Positions 14,291 to 27,784 of a DNA stretch of 64,000 nucleotides are shown here, piece after piece (the first letter of the stretch is position 1; each line of letters opens with the position of its first letter). The notes under the pieces were generated by a model. That model saw only the letters and a program-made list of their open reading frames with translations. It was not told where the DNA came from and searched no databases. A program made the translations under genes and the position numbers. This DNA is from Auanema rhodensis. Its lineage: Eukaryota > Nematoda > Chromadorea > Rhabditida > Rhabditidae. The stretch is taken from positions 9,982,001 through 10,046,000 of the forward strand of contig OZ059895.1 in the NCBI GenBank assembly GCA_964057225.1. Direction: 5' to 3'.

Positions 14291-15089
14291 ATTTACTGTT
14301 TCTATCTATTTCCTATCGAAACAAACATTGTTTAAACACTATACAACTGTAAAACCTTTTTTAATTTATTGTATTTGAAGCTCATAAGATTTGATATCAT
14401 CGAGGGATCCAGATGGAAGGTGGAAAATTACATAACTAACATGAAATTGGAAAAAAAACCATAACGAGGATAAGTAGGTAAACCATTGAATATCAGATAT
14501 TTTCTCTTACGACCATACCACGTTGAAAGTACGCCATACAGCTGATTTTCAATTTTATCTCTTCCGTAACAAATGTTTTCAATTTTCAAGCAGTTTTACT
14601 TAGATAGCTCAACCAAAGGAGAGCAAATTATCTTCAATCTTTTTTTTATATTACAGTTATAAACCAGTAGTTATTAAACCTTCATCTTAACTTTCCTGTT
14701 TCTATCTATTTCCTATCAAAACAAACATTATTTAAACATTATGCAACTATGAAACCTTTTTTAATTTATTGTATTTGAAGCTCATAAGAATTGATATCAT
14801 TGAGGGATCCAGATGAAACGTGGAAAATTACATAACTAACATGAAATTGGAGAAAAAACTATAACAAGGATGAGTAGGTAAACCATTGAATATCAGATAT
14901 TTTCGCTTACGACTATACCACGTTAAAAGTACGCGATACAGCTGATTTTCAAATTTATCTCTTCCGTAACAAATGTTTTCAATTTTCAAGCACTTTTACT
15001 TGGATAGCTCAACCAAAGGAAAGCAAATTATCTTCAATTTTATTTCTATATTACAGTTATAAACCAGTAGGTAATGAAAATTCATCTTG

Positions 15090-17090
15090 AATTTACTGTT
15101 TCTATCTATTTCCTATCAAAACAAACATTGTTTAAACACTATGCAACTATGAAACCTTTCTTAATTTATTGTATTTGGAGCTCATAAGATTTGATATCAT
15201 TGAGGGATACAGATGAAACGTGGAAAATTACATAACTAACATGAAATTAGAAAAAAAAACTATAACGGGGATGAGTATGTTAACCATTGAATATCAGATA
15301 TTTTCGCTTACGACCATACCACGTTGAAAGTACGCCATACAGCTGATTTTCAATTTTATCTCTTCCGTAACAAATGTTTTCAATTTTCAAGCAGTTTTAC
15401 TTAGATAGCTCAACCAAAGGAGAGCAAATTATCTTCAATCTTTTTTTTATATTACAGTTATAAACCAGTAGTTATTAAACCTTCATCTTAACTTTCCTGT
15501 TTCTATCTATTTCCTATCAAAACAAACATTATTTAAACATTATGCAACTATGAAACCTTTTTTAATTTATTGTATTTGAAGCTCATAAGAATTGATATCA
15601 TTGAGGGATCCAGATGAAACGTGGAAAATTACATAACTAAAATGAAATTGGAGAAAAAACTATAACAAGGATAAGTAGGTAAACCATTGAATATCAGATA
15701 TTTTCGCTTACGACTATACCACGTTAAAAGTACGCCATACAGCTGATTTTCAAATTTATCTCTTCCGTAACAAATGTTTTCAATTTTCAAGCACTTTTAC
15801 TTGGATAGCTCAACCAAAGGAAAGCAAATTATCTTCAATTTTATTTCTATATTACAGTTATAAACCAGTAGGTAATGAACCTTTATCTTGACTTTACTGT
15901 TTCTATCCATTTCCTTTCGAAACAAACATTGTTTAAACACTATACTACTGTGAAACCTTTTTTTATTTATTGTATTTGGAGCTCATAAAATTTGATATCA
16001 TCGAGGGATCCAGATGGAACGTGGAAAATTACATAACTAACATGAAATTGGAAAAAAAAACTATAACGGGGATAAGTATGTTAACGATTGAATATCAGAT
16101 ATTTTCGCTTACGACCATACCACCTTGAAAGTACGCCATGCAACTGATTTTCAATTTTATCTTTTCCGTAACAAATGTTTTCAATTTTCAAACAGTTTTA
16201 CTTAGATAGCTCAACCAAGGGAAAGCAAATTATCTTCAATTTTATTTCTATATTACAGTTATAAACCAGTAGGTAATGAACCTTCATCTTGACTTTACTG
16301 TTTCTATCCATTTCCTATCGAAACAAACATTGTTCAAACACTATGCAACTATGAAACCTTTTTTAATTTATTGTATTTGGAGCTCATAAAATTTGATATC
16401 ATTGAGGAATCCAGATGAAACGTGGAAAATTACATAACTAACATGAAATTGGAAAAAAAACTATAACGAGGATAAGTAGGTAAACCATCGAATATCAGAT
16501 ATTTTGGCTTACGACCATACCACGTTAAAAGTACGCCATACAGCTGATTTTCAATTTCATCTCTTCCGTAATAAATGTTTTCAATTTTCAAGCAGTTTAA
16601 TTTAGATAGCTCCACCAAAGAAGAGCAGAATATCTTCAATCTTATTTCCATATTACAGTCATAAACCAGTAGGTAATAAAACTTCATCTTGAATTTACTG
16701 TTTCTATCTACTTCCTATCGAAACAAACATTGTTTAAACACTATACAACTGTAAAACCTTTTTTAATTTATTGTATTTGAAGCTCATAAGATTTGATATC
16801 ATCGAGGGATCCAGATGGAAGGTGGAAAATTACATAACTAACATGAAATTGGAAAAAAAACTATAACGGGGATAAGTATGTTAACGATTGAATATCAGAT
16901 ATTTTCGCTTACGACCATACCACGTTGAAAGTACGCCATGCAACTGATTTTCAATTTTATCTTTTCCGTAACAAATGTTTTCAATTTTCAAGCACTTTTA
17001 CTTAGATAGCTCAACCAAAGCAAAGCAAATTATCTTCAATTTTATTTCTATATTACAGTTATAAACCAGTAGTTAATGAAAATTCATCTT
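15090..17090 (+). repeat. 2.0-kb (five-unit) tandem block, copy 1
   Basis: Near-copy of 17091-19091 at an offset of 2001-2002 bp. Shared rare variants include CTAAAATGAAATTGG (15638 and 17640), CCATCGAATATC (16486 and 18487), CGTAATAAATG, GCTCCACCAAAG and TCTACTTCCTATCG. The one-base change in offset comes from an A-run length difference near 16050. Confidence 0.8.
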
Positions 17091-19091
17091 GAATTTACTG
17101 TTTCTATCTATTTCCTATCAAAACAAACATTGTTTAAACACTATGCAACTATGAAACCTTTCTTAATTTATTGTATTTGGAGCTCATAAGATTTGATATC
17201 ATTGAGGGATACAGATGAAACGTGGAAAATTACATAACTAACATGAAATTAGAAAAAAAAACTATAACGGGGATGAGTATGTTAACCATTGAATATCAGA
17301 TATTTTCGCTTACGACCATACCACGTTGAAAGTACGCCATACAGCTGATTTTCAATTTTATCTCTTCCGTAACAAATGTTTTCAATTTTCAAGCAGTTTT
17401 ACTTAGATAGCTCAACCAAAGGAGAGCAAATTATCTTCAATCTTTTTTTTATATTACAGTTATAAACCAGTAGTTATTAAACCTTCATCTTAACTTTCCT
17501 GTTTCTATCTATTTCCTATCAAAACAAACATTATTTAAACATTATGCAACTATGAAACCTTTTTTAATTTATTGTATTTGAAGCTCATAAGAATTGATAT
17601 CATTGAGGGATCCAGATGAAACGTGGAAAATTACATAACTAAAATGAAATTGGAGAAAAAACTATAACAAGGATAAGTAGGTAAACCATTGAATATCAGA
17701 TATTTTCGCTTACGACTATACCACGTTAAAAGTACACCATACAGCTGATTTTCAAATTTATCTCTTCCGTAACAAATGTTTTCAATTTTCAAGCACTTTT
17801 ACTTGGATAGCTCAACCAAAGGAAAGCAAATTATCTTCAATTTTATTTCTATATTACAGTTATAAACCAGTAGGTAATGAACCTTTATCTTGACTTTACT
17901 GTTTCTATCCATTTCCTTTCGAAACAAACATTGTTTAAACACTATACTACTGTGAAACCTTTTTTTATTTATTGTATTTGGAGCTCATAAAATTTGATAT
18001 CATCGAGGGATCCAGATGGAACGTGGAAAATTACATAACTAACATGAAATTGGAAAAAAAACTATAACGGGGATAAGTATGTTAACGATTGAATATCAGA
18101 TATTTTCGCTTACGACCATACCACCTTGAAAGTACGCCATGCAACTGATTTTCAATTTTATCTTTTCCGTAACAAATGTTTTCAATTTTCAAACAGTTTT
18201 ACTTAGATAGCTCAACCAAGGGAAAGCAAATTATCTTCAATTTTATTTCTATATTACAGTTATAAACCAGTAGGTAATGAACCTTCATCTTGACTTTACT
18301 GTTTCTATCCATTTCCTATCGAAACAAACATTGTTCAAACACTATGCAACTATGAAACCTTTTTTAATTTATTGTATTTGGAGCTCATAAAATTTGATAT
18401 CATTGAGGAATCCAGATGAAACGTGGAAAATTACATAACTAACATGAAATTGGAAAAAAAACTATAACGAGGATAAGTAGGTAAACCATCGAATATCAGA
18501 TATTTTGGCTTACGACCATACCACGTTAAAAGTACGCCATACAGCTGATTTTCAATTTTATCTCTTCCGTAATAAATGTTTTCAATTTTCAAGCAGTTTA
18601 ATTTAGATAGCTCCACCAAAGAAGAGCAGAATATCTTCAATCTTATTTCCATATTACAGTCATAAACCAGTAGGTAATAAAACTTCATCTTGAATTTACT
18701 GTTTCTATCTACTTCCTATCGAAACAAACATTGTTTAAACACTATACAACTGTAAAACCTTTTTTAATTTATTGTATTTGAAGCTCATAAGATTTGATAT
18801 CATCGAGGGATCCAGATGGAAGGTGGAAAATTACATAACTAACATGAAATTGGAAAAAAAACTATAACGGGGATAAGTATGTTAACGATTGAATATCAGA
18901 TATTTTCGCTTACGACCATACCACGTTGAAAGTACGCCATGCAACTGATTTTCAATTTTATCTTTTCCGTAACAAATGTTTTCAATTTTCAAGCACTTTT
19001 ACTTAGATAGCTCAACCAAAGCAAAGCAAATTATCTTCAATTTTATTTCTATATTACAGTTATAAACCAGTAGTTAATGAAAATTCATCTT
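17091..19091 (+). repeat. 2.0-kb (five-unit) tandem block, copy 2
   Basis: Second copy of the 15090-17090 block. Similarity continues about 350 bp further before the array changes unit type near 19460. Confidence 0.8.
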
Positions 19092-19474
19092 GAATTTACT
19101 GTTCCTATCTATTTCCTATGAAAACAAACATTGTTTAAACACTATGCAACTATGAAGCCTTTCTTAATTTATTGTATTTGGAGCTCATAAGGTTTGATAT
19201 CATTGAGGGATACAGATGAAACGTGGAAAATTACATAACAACATGAAATTAGAAAAAAAAACTATAACGGGGATGAGTATGTTAACCATTGAATATCAGA
19301 TATTTTCGCTTACGACCATACCACGTTGAAAGTACGCCATACAGCTGATTTTCAATTTTATCTCTTCCGTAACAAATGTTTTCAATTTTCAAGCAGTTTT
19401 ACTTAGATAGCTCAACCAAAGGAGAGCAAATTATCTTCAATCTTTTTTTTATATTACAGTTATAAAACAGTAGT

Positions 19475-21490
19475 TATTGAACCTTCATCTTAACTTTCCT
19501 GTTTCTATCTATTTCCTATCAAAACAAACAGTGTTTAAACACTATGCAACTATAAAACCTTTTTTAATTTATTGTATTTGGAGCTCATAAGAATTGATAT
19601 CATTGAGGGATCCAGATGAAACGTGGAAAATTACATAACTAACATGAAATTGGAGAAAAAACTATAACAAAGATAAGCAGGTAAACCATTGAATATCAGA
19701 TATTTTCGCTCACGACTATACCACGTTAAAAGTACGCCATACAGCTGATTTTCAATTTTATCTCTTCCGTAACAAATGTTCTTAATTTTCAAGCACTTTT
19801 ACTTGGATAGCTCAACCAAAGGAAAGCAAATTATCTTCAATTTTATTTCTATATTACAGTTGTAAACCAGTAGGTAATGAACCTTCATCTTGACTTTACT
19901 GTTTCTATTCATTTCCTTTCGAAACAAACATTGTTTAAACACTATACTACTGTGAAACCTTTTTATATTTATTGTATTTGGAGCTCATAAAATTTGATAT
20001 CATCGAGGGATCCAGATGGAAGGTGGAAAATTACATAACTAACATGAAATTGGAAAAAAAACTATAACGGGGATAAGTATGTTAACGATTGAATATCAGA
20101 TATTTTCGCTTACGACCATACCACCTTGAAAGTACGCCATACAGCTGATTTTCAATTTTATCTCTTCCGTAACAAATGTTTTCAATTTTCAAGCAGTTTT
20201 ACTTAGATAGCTCAACCAAAGGAGAGCAAATTATCTTCAATCTTATTTCTATATTAAAGTTATAAACCAGTAGTTATTGAACCTTCATCTTAACTTTACT
20301 GTTTCTATCTATTTCCTATCAAAACAAACATTATTTAAACATTATACAACTATGAAACCTTTTTTAATTTATTGTATTTGGAGCTCATAAGATTTGATAT
20401 CATCGAGGGATCCAAATGGAACGTGGAAAATTACATAACTAACATGAAATTGGAAAAAAAACTATAACGGGGATAAGTATGTTAACGATTGAATATCAGA
20501 TATTTTCGCTTACGACTATACCACGTTAAAAGTACGCCATACAGCTGATTTTCAGATTTATCTCTTCCGTAACAAATGTTTTCAATTTTCAAGCACTTTT
20601 ACTTGGATAGCTCAACCAAAGGAAAGCAAATTATCTTCAATTTTATTTCTATATTACAGTTATAAACCAGTAGGTAATGAACCTTCAACCTTGACTTTAC
20701 TGTTTCCATCCATTTCCTTTCGAAACAAACATTGTTTAAACACTATACAACTGTGAAACCTTTTTTTATTTATTGTATTTGGAGCTCATAAAATTTGATA
20801 TCATCGAGGGATCCAGATGGAAGGTGGAAAATTACATAACTAACATGAAATTGGAAAAAAAACTATAACGGGGATAAGTATGTTAACGATTGAATATCAG
20901 ATATTTTCGCTTACGACCATATCACCTTGAAAGTACGCCATACAGCTGATTTTCAATTTTTTCTCTTCCGTAACAAATGTTCTCAATTTTCAAGCAGTTT
21001 TACTTAGATAGCTCAACCAAAGGAGAGCAAATTATCTTCAATCTTATTTCTATATTAAAGTTATAAACCAGTAGTTATTGAACCTTCATCTTAACTTTAC
21101 TGTTTCCATCTATTTCCTATCAAAACAAACATTATTTAAACATTATGCAACTATGAAACCTTTTTTAATTTATTGTATTTAGAGCTCATAAGATTTAATA
21201 TCATCGAGGGATCCAAATGGAACGTGGAAAATTACATAACTAACATGAAATTGGAAAAAAAACTATAACGAGGATAAGTAGGTAAACCATTGAATATCAG
21301 ATATTTTGGCTTACGACCATACCACGTTAAAAGTACGCCATACAGCTGATTTTCAATTTTATCTCTTCCGTAACAAATGTTTTCAATTTTCAAGCAGTTT
21401 AATTTAGATAGCTCAACCAAAGAAGTGCAAAATATCTTCAATCTTATTTCCATATTACAGTCATAAACCAGTAGGTAATAAAACTTCATC
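19475..21490 (+). repeat. Satellite block repeated 7.2 kb upstream, copy 2
   Basis: Counterpart of 12271-14290 with the same ordered private variants, including TTCAACCTTGAC at 20684 and the GTTCTCAATT variant near 20980. It lies between blocks of a different type, so block order has been shuffled rather than extended purely in tandem. Confidence 0.72.
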
Positions 21491-23780
21491 TTGAATTTAC
21501 TGTTTCTATCTATTTCCTATCGAAACAAACATTGTTTAAACACTATACAACTGTAAAACCTTCTTTAATTTATTGTATTTGAAGCTCATAAGATTTGATA
21601 TCATCGAGGGATCCAGATGGAAGGTGGAAAATTACATAACTAACATGAAATTGGAAAAAAACCATAACGAGAATAAGTAGGTAAACCATTGAATATCAGA
21701 TATTTTCTCTTACGACCATACCACGTTGAAAGTACGCCATGCAACTGATTTTCAATTTTATCTTTTCCGTAACAAATGTTTTCAATTTTCAAGCAGTTTA
21801 ATTTAGATAGCTCAACCAAAGAAGTGCAAATTATCTTCAATTTTATTTCTATATTACAGTTATAAACCAGTAGTTAATGAAAATTCATCTTGAATTTACT
21901 GTTTCTATCTATTTCCTATCAAAACAAACATTGTTTAAACACTATGCAACTATGAAACCTTTCTTAATTTATTGTATTTGGAGCTCATAAGATTTAATAT
22001 CATCGAGGGATCCAAATGGAACGTGGAAAATTACATAACTAACATGAAATTGGAAAAAAAACTATAACGAGGATAAGTAGGTAAACCATTGAATATCAGA
22101 TATTTTGGCTTACGACCATACCACGTTAAAAGTACGCCATACAGCTGATTTTCAATTTTATCTTTTCCGTAACAAATGTTTTCAATTTTCAAGCACTTTT
22201 ACTTAGATAGCTCAACCAAAGCAAAGCAAATTATCTTCAATTTTATTTCTATATTACAGTTATAAACCAGTAGTTAATGAAAATTCATCTTGAATTTACT
22301 GTTTCTATCTATTTCCTATCAAAACAAACATTGTTTAAACACTATGCAACTATGAAACCTTTCTTAATTTATTGTATTTGGAGCTCATAAGATTTAATAT
22401 CATCGAGGGATCCAAATGGAACGTGGAAAATTACATAACTAACATGAAATTGGAAAAAAAACTATAACGAGGATAAGTAGGTAAACCATTGAATATCAGA
22501 TATTTTGGCTTACGACCATACCACGTTAAAAGTACGCCATACAGCTGATTTTCAATTTTATCTTTTCCGTAACAAATGTTTTCAATTTTCAAGCACTTTT
22601 ACTTAGATAGCTCAACCAAAGCAAAGCAAATTATCTTCAATTTTATTTCTATATTACAGTTATAAACCAGTAGTTAATGAAAATTCATCTTGAATTTACT
22701 GTTTCTATCTATTTCCTATCAAAACAAACATTATTTAAACATTATACTACTGTGAAACCTTTTTTTATTTATTGTATTTGGAGCTCATAAAATTTGATAT
22801 CATCGAGGGATCCAGATGGAAGGTGGAAAATTACATAACTAACATGAAATTGGAAAAAAAACTATAACGGGGATAAGTATGTTAACGATTGAATATCAGA
22901 TATTTTCGCTTACGACGATACCACCTTGAAAGTACGCCATGCAACTGATTTTCAATTTTATCTTTTCCGTAACAAATGTTTTCAATTTTCAAGCATTTTT
23001 ACTTGGATAGCTCAACCAAACGAGAGCAAATTATCTTCAATCTTTTTTTTATATTACAGTTATAAAACAGTAGTTATTGAACCTTCATCTTGAATTTACT
23101 GTTTCTATCTATTTCCTATCGAAACAAACATTGTTTAAACACTATACAACTGTAAAACCTTTTTTAATTTATTGTATTTGAAGCTCATAAGATTTGATAT
23201 CATCGAGGGATCCAGATGGAAGGTGGAAAATTACATAACTAACATGAAATTGGAAAAAAAACCATAACGAGGATAAGTAGGTAAACCATTGAATATCAGA
23301 TATTTTCTCTTACGACCATACCACCTTGAAAGTACGCCATGCAACTGATTTTCAATTTTATCTTTTCCGTAACAAATGTTTTCAATTTTCAAGCATTTTT
23401 ACTTGGATAGCTCAACCAAACGAGAGCAAATTATCTTTAATCTTATTTCTATATTGCAGTTATAAACCAGTAGGTAATGAACCTTCGTCTTGACTTTATT
23501 GTTTTTATTTTTTTCCTATCGAAACAAACATTGTTTAAACACTATACTACTGTGAAACCTTTTTTTATTTATTGTATTTGGAGCTCATAAAATTTGATAT
23601 CATCGAGGGATCCAGATGGAAGGTGGAAAATTACATAACTAACATGAAATTGGAAAAAAAACTATAACGGGGATAAGTATGTTAACGATTGAATATCAGA
23701 TATTTTCGCTTACGACGATACCACCTTGAAAGTACGCCATGCAACTGATTTTCAATTTTATCTTTTCCGTAACAAATGTT

Positions 23781-26200
23781 TTCAATTTTCAAGCAGTTTT
23801 ACTTAGATAGCTCAACCAAAGGAGAGCAAATTATCTTCAATCTTTTTTTTATATTACAGTTATAAACCAGTAGTTATTAAACCTTCATCTTAACTTTCCT
23901 GTTTCTATCTATTTCCTATCAAAACAAACATTATTTAAACATTATGCAACTATGAAACCTTTTTTAATTTATTGTATTTGAAGCTCATAAGAATTGATAT
24001 CATTGAGGGATCCAGATGAAACGTGGAAAATTACATAACTAACATGAAATTGGAGAAAAAACTATAACAAGGATGAGTAGGTAAACCATTGAATATCAGA
24101 TATTTTCGCTTACGACTATACCACGTTAAAAGTACGCCATACAGCTGATTTTCAAATTTATCTCTTCCGTAACAAATGTTTTCAATTTTCAAGCACTTTT
24201 ACTTGGATAGCTCAACCAAAGGAAAGCAAATTATCTTCAATTTTATTTCTATATTACAGTTATAAACCAGTAGGTAATGAAAATTCATCTTGAATTTACT
24301 GTTTCTATCTATTTCCTATCAAAACAAACATTGTTTAAACACTATGCAACTATGAAACCTTTCTTAATTTATTGTATTTGGAGCTCATAAGATTTGATAT
24401 CATTGAGGGATACAGATGAAACGTGGAAAATTACATAACTAACATGAAATTAGAAAAAAAAAACTATAACGGGGATGAGTATGTTAACCATTGAATATCA
24501 GATATTTTCGCTTACGACCATACCACGTTGAAAGTACGCCATACAGCTGATTTTCAATTTTATCTCTTCCGTAACGAATGTTTTCAATTTTCAAGCAGTT
24601 TTACTTAGATAGCTCAACCAAAGGAGAGCAAATTATCTTCAATCTTTTTTTTATATTACAGTTATAAACCAGTAGTTATTAAACCTTCATCTTAACTTTC
24701 CTGTTTCTATCTATTTCCTATCAAAACAAACATTATTTAAACATTATGCAACTATGAAACCTTTTTTAATTTATTGTATTTGAAGCTCATAAGAATTGAT
24801 ATCATTGAGGGATCCAGATGAAACGTGGAAAATTACATAACTAACATGAAATTGGAGAAAAAACTATAACAAGGATAAGTAGGTAAACCATTGAATATCA
24901 GATATTTTCGCTTACGACTATACCACGTTAAAAGTACGCCATACAGCTGATTTTCAAATTTATCTCTTCCGTAACAAATGTTTTCAATTTTCAAGCACTT
25001 TTACTTGGATAGCTCAACCAAAGGAAAGCAAATTATCTTCAATTTTATTTCTATATTACAGTTATAAACCAGTAGGTAATGAACCTTTATCTTGACTTTA
25101 CTGTTTCTATCCATTTCCTTTCGAAACAAACATTATTTAAACATTATGCAACTATGAAACCTTTTTTAATTTATTGTATTTGGAGCTCATAAAATTTGAT
25201 ATCATCGAGGGATCCAGATGGAACGTGGAAAATTACATAACTAACATGAAATTGGAGAAAAAACTATAACAAGGATAAGTAGGTAAACCATTGAATATCA
25301 GATATTTTCGCTTACGACTATACCACGTTAAAAGTACGCCATGCAACTGATTTTCAATTTTATCTCTTCCGTAACAAATGTTTTCAATTTTCAAGCACTT
25401 TTACTTGGATAGCTCAACCAAAGGAAAGCAAATTATCTTCAATTTTATTTCTATATTACAGTTATAAACCAGTAGGTAATGAACCTTTATCTTGACTTTA
25501 CTGTTTCTATCCATTTCCTTTCGAAACAAACATTGTTTAAACACTATACTACTGTGAAACCTTTTTTTATTTATTGTATTTGGAGCTCATAAAATTTGAT
25601 ATCATCGAGGGATCCAGATGGAACGTGGAAAATTACATAACTAACATGAAATTGGAAAAAAAACTATAACGGGGATAAGTATGTTAACGATTGAATATCA
25701 GATATTTTCGCTTACGACGATACCACCTTGAAAGTACGCCATGCAACTGATTTTCAATTTTATCTCTTCCGTAACAAATGTTTTCAATTTTCAAGCAGTT
25801 TAATTTAGATAGCTCAACCAAAGAAGTGCAAAATATCTTCAATCTTATTTCCATATTACAGTCATAAACCAGTAGGTAATAAAACTTCATCTTGAATTTA
25901 CTGTTTCTATCTATTTCCTATCGAAACAAACATTGTTTAAACACTATACAACTGTAAAACCTTTTTTAATTTATTGTATTTGAAGCTCATAAGATTTGAT
26001 ATCATCGAGGGATCCAGATGGAAGGTGGAAAATTACATAACTAACATGAAATTGGAAAAAAAACCATAACGAGGATAAGTAGGTAAACCATTGAATATCA
26101 GATATTTTCTCTTACGACCATACCACGTTGAAAGTACGCCATGCAACTGATTTTCAATTTTATCTTTTCCGTAACAAATGTTTTCAATTTTCAAGCACTT
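23781..26200 (+). repeat. Multi-unit satellite block, copy 1 (repeated 4.0-4.4 kb downstream)
   Basis: It shares private variants with 27785-30600, such as the singleton GTAACGAATG (24571 and 28574; offset 4003). Further on, ACGACGATACCACC followed by the AAGAAGTGCAAAATATC unit recurs at an offset of 4404 (about 25713 and 30117). The change of offset by one unit means one copy gained or lost a single monomer after duplication. Confidence 0.72.
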
Positions 26201-27784
26201 TTACTTAGATAGCTCAACCAAAGCAAAGCAAATTATCTTCAATTTTATTTCTATATTACAGTTATAAACCAGTAGTTAATGAAAATTCATCTTGAATTTA
26301 CTGTTTCTATCTATTTCCTATCAAAACAAACATTGTTTAAACACTATGCAACTATGAAACCTTTCTTAATTTATTGTATTTGGAGCTCATAAGATTTAAT
26401 ATCATCGAGGGATCCAAATGGAACGTGGAAAATTACATAACTAACATGAAATTGGAAAAAAAACTATAACGAGGATAAGTAGGTAAACCATTGAATATCA
26501 GATATTTTGGCTTACGACCATACCACGTTAAAAGTACGCCATACAGCTGATTTTCAATTTTATCTTTTCCGTAACAAATGTTTTCAATTTTCAAGCACTT
26601 TTACTTAGATAGCTCAACCAAAGCAAAGCAAATTATCTTCAATTTTATTTCTATATTACAGTTATAAACCAGTAGTTAATGAAAATTCATCTTGAATTTA
26701 CTGTTTCTATCTATTTCCTATCAAAACAAACATTGTTTAAACACTATGCAACTATGAAACCTTTCTTAATTTATTGTATTTGGAGCTCATAAGATTTGAT
26801 ATCATTGAGGGATACAGATGAAACGTGGAAAATTACATAACTAACATGAAATTAGAAAAAAAAACTATAACGGGGATGAGTATGTTAACCATTGAATATC
26901 AGATATTTTCGCTTACGACCATACCACGTTGAAAGTACGCCATACAGCTGATTTTCAATTTTATCTCTTCCGTAACAAATGTTTTCAATTTTCAAGCAGT
27001 TTTACTTAGATAGCTCAACCAAAGGAGAGCAAATTATCTTCAATCTTTTTTTTATATTATAGTTATAAACCAGTAGTTATTAAACCTTCATCTTAACTTT
27101 CCTGTTTCTATCTATTTCCTATCAAAACAAACATTATTTAAACATTATGCAACTATGAAACCTTTTTTAATTTATTGTATTTGAAGCTCATAAGAATTGA
27201 TATCATTGAGGGATCCAGATGAAACGTGGAAAATTACATAACTAACATGAAATTGGAGAAAAAACTATAACAAGGATAAGTAGGTAAACCATTGAATATC
27301 AGATATTTTCGCTTACGACTATACCACGTTAAAAGTACGCCATACAGCTGATTTTCAAATTTATCTCTTCCGTAACAAATGTTTTCAATTTTCAAGCACT
27401 TTTACTTGGATAGCTCAACCAAAGGAAAGCAAATTATCTTCAATTTTATTTCTATATTACAGTTATAAACCAGTAGGTAATGAACCTTTATCTTGACTTT
27501 ACTGTTTCTATCCATTTCCTTTCGAAACAAACATTGTTTAAACACTATACTACTGTGAAACCTTTTTTTATTTATTGTATTTGGAGCTCATAAAATTTGA
27601 TATCATCGAGGGATCCAGATGGAAGGTGGAAAATTACATAACTAACATGAAATTGGAAAAAAAACTATAACGGGGATAAGTATGTTAACGATTGAATATC
27701 AGATATTTTCGCTTACGACGATACCACCTTGAAAGTACGCCATGCAACTGATTTTCAATTTTATCTTTTCCGTAACAAATGTTT